From: Dentipellis sp. KUC8613
Taxonomy: Eukaryota; Basidiomycota; Agaricomycetes; Russulales; Hericiaceae
Length of the DNA stretch: 64,000 nt
NCBI GenBank assembly: GCA_002286715.1
Contig: NSJX01000002.1
Location: 1,521,609 to 1,585,608, forward strand
Direction of reading: 5' to 3'
Shown here: one piece after another, positions 55,886 through 64,000 of the stretch
Position numbering within the stretch: the stretch's first letter is position 1
Layout of the letters: each line of letters begins with the position of its first letter
Notes under the pieces: generated by a model
Told to the model about the DNA's origin: nothing
The model's input: the letters and a program-made list of their open reading frames with translations, nothing else
The model's database searches: none
Made by a program: the position numbers and the translations under genes

Positions 55886-57985
55886 ATGTTCAAAGGCATT
55901 CTTCCGGGGAAAAGAGCGCCCTCGGCGGAGTTCACGATGGTGACACCGCTGGGGGACATTGGACTCAATGGCAAAGAGAACCAATCTCGTCCGACGCCGG
56001 TATCGACAGTGCAGGCCAAGGCCACTACGAAGTCGAACAAGAACTCCAGCTCGAATACATTCAAGCATCACAAAGTATCTGCGTCGACGGTAGAGCCTGG
56101 CGCTATGAACCAAGCATTTGATAGACTACTGGTACGTTCGACGTTGTCTTTGCCTGGCAACGCATCTGAACCTCGTGTGCGTATTCTCCCTGCCAGGACG
56201 ACCTCCAGATTCCTTCCACCTTGCGACCGAAGCTCGTCGGCATGGAGCCGTCCGTCAAGGCCGCCATGCTGAAATCGTCCCAGACACTCGCCATTGCAGT
56301 TGAAGACCCGGCTTCGCCTGAACCGACTCGACGACTGCGCCGCGTGCAGAGCGGGAGCTCAATCTCCATCGAGTCTCCCCGCCCGCAGAGGAGCGCGGTG
56401 CAGCTGGAACGATACCAGACTGCCGGACGACCCTTGGGGGCGCCGAACTTCGGCGCGGACGACTCTGCTATTCACTACAGTCCACGACCCAAGTCGCGTG
56501 CGCAGGGCGATGGTGCTTACCCCGAGGGTGGTCCAGGACCGAAGTCGGCAAAAGACAAGGGCAGCATGAACCGTTTGTCGTCGACGCAGTTCGTGAGCAT
56601 CCTGACCGGAAGGTCGAGTGTGGAGCTGGATGTGGATATTGTGAAGAAGTTGCGGATAATGCTGCGAAATGAACCTGCGAGGTCAGTGGCCACTTTCTGA
56701 ACTCGGGGATCACACGCGAATGATCTTTGGTAAAAAATAGCTGGACCCAGGAATTCCTGAAGTCAGGCGGATACTCCGCACTTCTTACTCGCCTCAACGA
56801 GTTGCTCGAGATCGAATGGAGGTACGTGGCTTGTTGGTATGTTCTGGAATGTGATCACTTCAACATCCCAGCAGGGAGGAACAACACGATGACCAACTGC
56901 TGCACGAGCTTCTCCGCTGCCTCAAGGCGCTCGAAACGTCCTCCATCGGATGCTTTGCCTTGCGAAGCTCCTGCCCGACGCCATTCCAACAGCTCGTGAC
57001 CCTCCTGTTCTCAGACAAGAAGCCTGGTGACGTCGCAACCCGTCAGCTAATTGTAGACCTCATTCTCATACTTTTCGAACTCTATCCCTCGTCGAGTTCT
57101 TTGCCTCCGAGCCGCGACACCTGGGACCCCCAAGCGATCACGGCTAATTCTCCAAAGGCAATGGTTCCACTTCCCCATCCCCATAAACACGTTTATTCCC
57201 TCGTTCGCTCACTCCTCCTTACACCCGCCCCACCTGGAGCAGAGGCGCCGGCTTCCCCGCTTACCCCACACGAATTCATTGATGCTCTTCACCGGCCGCG
57301 GATATACAAAACCTACCTTCAAGAGCTCTCTGACGTGTGCCGAGATTATTTCTGGGTCTTCTGCCACCCGAACAATACCCTTTGGAGCTTGGCGGACACA
57401 GATGAGGCTAGAGTGGAGAAACCACGGGCCCCGGGCGGCATGACCGGTGGGGTCGAGTTCGAAGCTATGGGGTACATGGTAAGACAATTGCTCAATCTGC
57501 GGTGCATAAAATCAATATGGTGTTCTTCATTAGACAACACACTTCAAGCTCGTAAACTCCGTTGCTAAAGCGGCGCTAGAGCTCAATTACCCCAAAGAAC
57601 ACGAGCTCTCCGCACACCGGCTGCATACAGACCTCTTCCTTTCTGGCATCGAGCGCATCCTTGTCGTAAGTGCTGTGTCCGCGGAGAGCATTCACCCGTT
57701 CTAAAACCATCATTCTCCCAGATTGCCCGTAAAGCATCGACGACGTATTACCCCACGTTGCACCTCGAGCTCGCACGGTACATCGCATTGGTCGGCCAGG
57801 CGCGCTTCGAATTACCTTGGACTGTGTCACGCCTCATCGGGCCGCCGCCCTCTGCAGTGTGCAAACGTACGGCACGCTCGGCCACCAACTCGACACGTGC
57901 CTCCCCTCACAGCACGCCTACGAAGAAGTCCGATGTCCCCGTCCTGCCATCGCCGCGGCGCATTGAGCCTATCAAGTTCAACTGA
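55886..57985 (+). CDS. Formin-type GBD/FH3 domain protein without FH1/FH2
   Basis: Six exons (55886-56131, 56197-56681, 56741-56821, 56875-57478, 57534-57665, 57722-57985) encode 603 residues. After a disordered start (MFKGILPGKRAPSAEF) come elements typical of the Rho-GTPase-binding and armadillo FH3 region of formins. These are LQIPSTLRPKLVGMEPSVKA, then QFVSILTGRSSVELDVDIVK, LRIMLRNEPASWTQEFLKSG, GYSALLTRLNELLEIEWREE and LLRCLKALETSSIGCFAL. The helical repeats continue through TRQLIVDLILILFELYP and RIYKTYLQELSDVCRDYFWV to about residue 560. No poly-proline FH1 or actin-nucleating FH2 domain follows, and the protein ends in a short basic tail (RRIEPIKFN). A Rho/Cdc42-regulated scaffold of polarity is the reasonable inference. 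The third intron has alternative AG acceptors 3 nt apart. The second one keeps the conserved REE. Confidence 0.85.
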
Positions 57986-60900
57986 CCAATTGATGTGCGG
58001 CCCAGTTGGTGTCTGGCATCTGACAGCGTGCTTCGCCAGTGCACAAGGGAGCTTCGATGTGTCTGCCCTGGTTGCTGTTTGCTGCTCTGTTAACGTTGGT
58101 CGTTATGTTGCGGTGTGATGATGGAGAGGTCCTTCGAACGCTCGGTATGGGGATGGGCGCTGATTTTGTTGTGAGAATATCCGTCGATATCGCTGTTTCC
58201 TTTTGCTTGCTTTGAGTCCTTGACTAACCTCGCACCCGCATCATGATGCCACCCTCCTGTCCCACTATCATCCATTCATCTGCCCATCCGTCCATTGACA
58301 CCCATACTACACTACATATGTTGTCCGTCATTCTGCCCTCGCTCCTCGTTTTGGCTTTGCTCCATAATCGTTACGCCCTTATGCATCAGTGTTTGAGACA
58401 AGTTGGCGGTAGGCGTGATGCCGCCGCCACTGATCATGTTCTTCATGTATGTATGTACCAATCTATAGAGACGAAGTCTTCTCCTATTACGGTTCCACAC
58501 ATCTCCATGGCACGCCTCGCCCTCCGGAGGCCTGATACTGGCATTGTCGTTCTTAGGGTTGGAACAGGGACCGAAGACTCATTTGGTATTATTGCTTCGA
58601 AGCTGTAGTACTAGGATGTCCTTGCCGGTGCAACTTCTCTGAAAGATCCGAAATAGGATGAACTTCGCTCATCTGGACCGCGGGAACGCCGTGCACCGAA
58701 TACGACCTGTCAAGCATGACTGGGAGTGTACACTGGCGCCCGCCGGCGCTTGCCCAACCACTCGGGACAGGGGAGGTCATGACAGCAGACAGCTCGAGAA
58801 GCCGTCGGACTCTCAGGCGCGCAAGCAATACAGTGCGACTTCGCAGACGTCAAGCCTCTTCCGCACACAGGCGCCGGCGTGCGAGTGCTGTAGGTTCATC
58901 TGCATCAGCAGCCACCGGCGGGCGCTGAACAAGATATCGCTCAGACCGGAGAAGCGGTCTGAATCTGTCACGGATATGTCGGGAGATGCAGACGGGACGG
59001 CGCGAGGCGTGAGGCGGGTGCTGATGTCGACATAGACCACGTCGTGGTATTCACATCTGCTCGGAGGGGCAAGCACCGGGTCATGAAGCTTGACAGACGC
59101 GCTAGGGAGGCAGATGGTGAGGCCGGAAGCTGTTCGTTGCATTTACATTGACCAGCGGGAACAACATGCACAATTAGTGGCAACAGTCAGGCTGCTGCAT
59201 GCCCCGGGCAGATGCCAAGCACCAGCGTCACCAGCCGTCAATGTCGCAGGCTGCCTGTTGCATGCTAAGCTTCCTGCGCAGCGCTGCGGCTGGCATTTGG
59301 GCAGCTGGGCGACTGGGATCGACAGGGCGAGGCTGCGGCCGTCACGGTCGCGCCGCCGGTCTGGCACCTTGGATCATGGATGGACTCGATGGCACCGATC
59401 AATTAGCAGCTGCAAAGATAGCCCTCACTGTATACACCGTGCGGTGCGCCACGTTGCGCAGGTGTTGGGGTTGCTGCATCAGGGCGCTCCTGTTACAGGA
59501 CAAGACGAGATCGACGAGTGCCGGTGGTTGGTTTGATGGAGAACGAACTGGTTCGAGCGGACCGGAGCCCCGCGTCCGGTGCTGTAGGTATGAATATCGG
59601 ATGCCGCGATTTGAGCATCGAACATCTGGTCTGGGCGTGCAGTTGTTGGGGCCGTCCGGCGACATAAGTGGGCACCGTTAGGCAGCAACATGGCTCAATA
59701 GGATCAGGGACTCATCTGGATCACAGCCGCATCTGGATTTCGTGAGTGAATCTTTCCCAAAAAAAGATCACGGAGAAGATCGTCATGGTCGATTACTAGG
59801 ATCCTGAAAAAATCACGAGACCTTAGAGACGTGAATTGACAGCGGACAGAGGGCTTACGACGTCGAAAAAAAGTGCTTCACAACACCGAGAAGCGTATTT
59901 CATTCTCGATCCAGATGGAAATATCCTTAACACCGATGCACAGATCGAATACGAAACATGGGTGCAGTCTTGGTGGATGATGACATTATCAGCTGGATTT
60001 TCCCGATTATACCTTAATGCAGGGACTGATGCCGATGCTCAACGGATCGGCTGGATGCCAGATTGTATGAGGTCGAAGACTTCTTCACGCGGCTGCCCTG
60101 TCTGTGACAACCCTCTTCGATTTTTCTTGCAAGCGGCCGGAGCGAACAGGGTGCGCGGTCGTCGTTCGCCAGGTATGATCCACGATGACCAAGGCCAGCA
60201 TCAATACCTTACTTAGCGAAGCGTGATCATCACATCGCTAAGACCCAGCGGCACACGACCCCGCTTCGGTGGCCACTCGTGACACTGACATAGCAAGCCG
60301 AGCCCGAGCAGGCACGACCGAAGTGCTTCAAACCGTGTACTTTCACTGGATCGTTCGGGTCTTGAATCTACCGAGGATGACCTTCGGAAGAGATGAATCG
60401 CGGGGCGTCATTGAATTGGGCCGATCGAGGGGGTGACTCGGGTGGAGGTGGGACCCTACTTACACATTCAGCGGCGGTGTATGCTCAGTTGTCGGAAAAA
60501 TACCTAAGCATCCTGGTGAGGTTTTGAAAAACGCCATGGCGACCCTTGAATGTGCTGCGACGATCCACAAGAGATCGCTTGTAGTTCCCATGTCGATTGG
60601 CTGCCGGTGACCGTGAGTTTCGAGGCTGATTCCATGGGGTAGACTCGCATTGCTATAGTTTCTCTGAGCAAAGAACCAGTGGTGGACACCGCTTTTCGGT
60701 TCACCTAAGATGCGAAGAACACGTGAGTGTGTATTGAGATTCTCAATCATCGCATAAGAACTTGGCGTACTCACAGGGTCAATTCAGCATTGTTTATAGA
60801 GATGTAACAGAGATGTTTGTCCACATGATGTTGGCCAAAAAGAGAAGATCATACGTTAAAATATATCCTTGTCACTGGGGCCATGCAGCGGCTTTCACTA

Positions 60901-61543
60901 CATTCGAATCCGGCCATGTCGCTCTGGAATCCCTTGCAATCGCACGTCAAATCCGAGCTATCAGAGAAAGACATCTGCTTATAGTGTGACACGTATGTTT
61001 TAATGGATGATGGTCTTACAGGTGGCGAAACTTACTCGAAATTTGGTATATACCAGATGGAAGACGAAAAAAATCGAGACTTTGGCATCTAGCGTTAACT
61101 CAGTTGAGACTGATATGACCGAATGGCTTGCCACTGAGTGACGTTGTGGCAAAGGTTGCAACAAGGTGCCCAAGCGCCTGGACTCATGATAGTAGAAGAT
61201 GACTAAGCAACGATGAGCCCGATGCGCGCCTAATCAATCAAAAAATGTTGCCTGCCACCAAGGGCCTATCGGGAAGTGAACGCTTGACCGGGGGTTAGGT
61301 AGGTAGGTCGGCCAATAGGCAGCCTACAAGAAAAATCGACCCTTTTCGGACAATCAATTTCTAGGCCCATAATTGGCCAAATCCGGCATGGATCTTGCCG
61401 GGAATGAATCTCCTAGCTTCTCCGTGCACAAATACATCGTTCCGGACCATCATACACATCCTAGACACCTTAGATAGATTGTATAGCATCAAATTCAAGG
61501 ATGCCTGCCATTTCGAACAGAAAGTAAGATGAGTCTTGGGGCC

Positions 61544-61575
<32 letters not shown>

Positions 61576-61740
61576 GTAGCAGCGGTGAGTGGCGGAAGTA
61601 GCTAGTCTGAGACATGATTGGCCTCCCCTTCTCTCTTCGTCTGTCGCGCAGGACATCCCTCACCTTCTGATGCCAGTATGTGGATTTGCTGATGTTTCTA
61701 CCTATTTGTTTGCCTGTCATACCATCTGATCATCCACCAG
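57986..61740. other. AT-richer, apparently gene-free interval, 3.75 kb
   Basis: No supportable gene. The 3' half (about 59700-61400) is visibly lower in GC than the gene-rich parts. It holds a minus-strand frame at 60460-60774 (about 100 codons) and a plus-strand frame at about 59836-60216 whose residues look protein-like but match nothing I recognise. They could be exons of an unknown gene or relics of mobile elements. Confidence 0.45.
61551..61574 (+). repeat. (GGC)8 microsatellite
   Basis: Eight uninterrupted GGC units lie about 190 bp upstream of the first exon I can see of the transposase-like gene. Confidence 0.9.
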
Positions 61741-63968
61741 GACCCTGCCGACCTGGTTCCCGACGCGAACGGGTGCGTCGTCTGTCCTGAATGCAAGGAG
61801 ACGGTGCGCTTGGGGAAAGGTGGAATAAACAACCTCATAAAGATACACCTACCGAGCCAGAAGTGTCAGAACGCACGCATAGAGTATGCAAAGCGAGAGA
61901 AGCAATCTCGCGCTCCAAAAATCAGTCAATTCTTTTCCGCTGCACCAAGACAGAAGTCCGTACCATCCACTGTTATACCTCCTGCCCCCGTCATTGCGAC
62001 GCCATTGCCCCACCCAGCAAGCCTCGCTGAACGTCTCCTTCGCCGTTTATGGGAAGCCATTCAATCCCTCCCCGAATCCATACCCGAGGCTGACGACAAT
62101 GACATTCTTGCTGCATTTGCCTCACCTCCGCCAAGGGACCTTGATGCAAGTGAGGCTTGGGAGACACTTGACCCAGTACTAAACAACCTTGTTGGCTGGG
62201 GACAAACAGCAGCAACGTTTTCAGCACATGTGCGACGAGGGGCAAAGGGCATGAGCGCATTGCATGCGTACCTCGAAATCTTTGTGAAGCGGTACAATAT
62301 AGATGGTGGGCTTCTTGAAGGGAAAATAGGGACAATGCTCGATGCGATTGCCATCTGGTACGTCAGGGGCCAATTTATGATAGAAGCAATAAGTACTGAC
62401 CAGTGCTCAGCACGGGCATACCCGAACGCAGCGTCGAGTCACCATCCACAAGTCTTGCCGGAAACCTTGCTCTTCGTCCTACCGAAAGCCTCGCACGAAA
62501 AGATGTCATTAATGTCGACTCCGACTCCGAGTCGGAAATACCTGTTGTCAAGTCGAAGTCACAGTCTCGACCCCAACGTCAGTGCAAAGGATATGTCCTT
62601 ACCTTCCCTACTGGCCTCTCAGCAAATACCAGCTATCCGTTCTTGATGCATGATGTCTATGCTCTCTCCTGGGACTACGAGATGCGGAACGGCATGTTCA
62701 GCGTGCGTTCAAGGACGTGTGCCGCGACCGTCATTGCCGTATCTGGAATATGCGAGTCGTGCGACTCTCTGAAGAAGAACACTGTGCTCTGTGGAATAAT
62801 GGACCGCATTCGAGAAGGTGTACATGAGAACACACCATTTGCATACCATGGTATTGGGGGCTTGATTGAAGTTGCGCGACGCAAAACTGATCTGATCGAC
62901 TCATATCGCCTCCGAAGGCTCAATAACGCACGCAAGGTCATCGTACTCGAAGGTGTCGTTGACCTCCACAAACAGATCTTGCTGGCCGTGTCTAGTCAAC
63001 GAATTCCGCGCATTGATCGCGTGTTTCGGACTGGGTTCAAGCGCAAATTAGGTTTACATACCATCCTCACCATGGTAAAGAAAGCAGCAGACGGGACGTA
63101 CCATCCAAAAGACTTTAACGAAGAGGATGACCTGCAAGCATTATTGTTCCTACGATTAGGCGGCGCCCGAGTCGCAGATATTGCTCACCGTATCTTTGGA
63201 ACGCCTGCTTCCTCGACGATCCGCCATCGTACCAGTATCCCACTTCTTCTACCATCCCCGTCAACTCCGACATTTACTGAGATTCAACGTAACTTGGTCG
63301 CGAGCTTTGAAGATATTGCTGGTCTGCTAGCCGGGTCGCCCGGTTCGACTGTACACGCGGTCTTGATGTTCGACGAGTTGGCGACAGAGAAGAGGCCACG
63401 TTGGGACGACAAGACGAACAAGTTCCTCGGCATCTGTCGCGAGTGCGGGAAAAGCAGGTGTCTTGACTTCTCGTGCATGGATGATTTGGACTTGCTATTC
63501 GAAGATCTCGAAAAGGGCATCATTCACCTCGCTTCAGAGGTATGTAGTGCCGGTAAGCAGGTTGATGCAGGGTGTATTGACGTGTTTGCGCAGGCGACCG
63601 TCGGTGCTATTGGACTCCTCAACACAAACACGCGTCTCTACAGTGCTCGCCCCATCCTCCTCTCTGGCAGTTGCAAGCGCGAGAGCGCTGAGGACCACGC
63701 GCAGCTCCTACAGACTACTATTGATGCTGTTAATTCAAAGATGGATTTAACTCATGCCCGTATTGTCTCAATTGCCTCAGACGGTGAAGCTCGGCGAGGC
63801 AAGGCCCTGGTGCAACTTACATTCAAGTCTTTACTCTCCCCGTCGTCCCCGATCTATAGTATGCTTGGCCACCTGCCACTCATGGATCTGTGGGTAGGAG
63901 ATGATGATCTCACAGCCGACAAGGATTTTGTCGCGGAGACTAACTCGGCACGACTAGAATCAAGCTGA
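61741..63968 (+). CDS. Transposase-like multi-domain protein (probable mobile-element gene, 5' end unclear)
   Basis: Two exons are clear: 61741-62357 and 62411-63968, with an intron between (GTACGT...CTCAG). The first begins DPADLVPDANGCVVCPECK and reads on to IKIHLPSQKC. That is a C-x-x-C with a later H-x4-C, a BED- or THAP-like zinc finger as found at the N-terminus of transposases. The second exon holds a long conserved region: TFTEIQRNLVASFEDIAGLL, VHAVLMFDELATEKRPRWDD, AQATVGAIGLLNTNTRLYSA and RIVSIASDGEARRGKALVQL, then MDLWVGDDDLTADKDF. The acidic residues at the ends of hydrophobic strands (MFDEL, IASDGE) fit an RNase-H-like DDE/D core. I recall this as a high-copy hypothetical protein in Agaricomycetes, not a named superfamily. 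The sequence after DKDF runs to a stop at 63966-63968 and does not continue as I would expect, so a frameshift, intron or truncation is possible. No first ATG or terminal repeats could be placed. Confidence 0.6.
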
Positions 63969-64000
63969 GAGAGGAAAACCTCGACAAGGCGCAGAGCGAC

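Noticed and set aside
60460..60774. A minus-strand frame of about 100 codons with plausible protein composition
   Set aside because: It has no identifiable domain, and an apparent GTGAGT donor sits where its N-terminus would be. It is kept only as a possible relic.
1..64000. CRISPR arrays, ribosome binding sites, operons and bacterial insertion sequences
   Set aside because: All supported genes are intron-bearing fungal genes, and no regularly spaced short repeats were seen. These categories do not apply.

Overview
This window is nuclear DNA from a basidiomycete fungus, most likely an Agaricomycete and possibly a polypore. Genes are GC-rich and cut by many short introns, mostly 50-65 nt with GT..AG ends. 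The fatty-acid synthase is one continuous alpha+beta chain, and F-box and tandem Zn2Cys6 genes are present. The species placement is an inference from this style and not a proven identity. No prokaryotic features (operons, ribosome binding sites, CRISPR) apply. No rRNA or tRNA gene was found.

Layout. 1-714: 3' end of a single-pass membrane protein. 2540-3885: a gene of unknown family, flanked by two near-identical 30-34 bp palindromes. 4647-8158 (-): Vtc4-type polyphosphate polymerase (SPX, VTC and DUF202 domains), divergent from 8362-9976 (+), a RagC/Gtr2 GTPase. 10547-23276 (+): the 3934-residue single-chain fatty-acid synthase. 23500-24354 (-): nicotinamide-nucleotide adenylyltransferase-like protein. 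24907-26826 (+): DBP5-type RNA helicase. 27025-28250 (-): a second copy of the unknown family with a decayed third copy beside it. 28862-30664 (-): F-box protein.

31743-32801 (-): Vtc1-like DUF202 protein, divergent from 33192-34561 (+), a Sis1-type J-protein. 35912-39510 (+): membrane-anchored kelch protein. 39511-43929: 4.4 kb without a supportable gene. 43930-44494 (-): acyl-CoA-binding protein. 46715-48455 (+): tandem-PH-domain protein. 48900-51321 and 52566-55107 (+): two paralogous Zn2Cys6 transcription factors. 55886-57985 (+): a stand-alone formin-type GBD/FH3 protein. 57986-61740: AT-richer, apparently gene-free. 61741-63968 (+): a transposase-like gene running to the window edge.

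Functional threads. Two VTC-family genes (polyphosphate synthesis and phosphate sensing through SPX) and a Rag GTPase (TORC1 nutrient signalling at the vacuole) lie close together. FAS and the acyl-CoA-binding protein act at successive points of acyl-CoA metabolism. These are neighbourhoods on a eukaryotic chromosome, so shared regulation is a hypothesis. Gene models were spliced by eye. In every case where exon lengths are given, the exons sum to a multiple of three.
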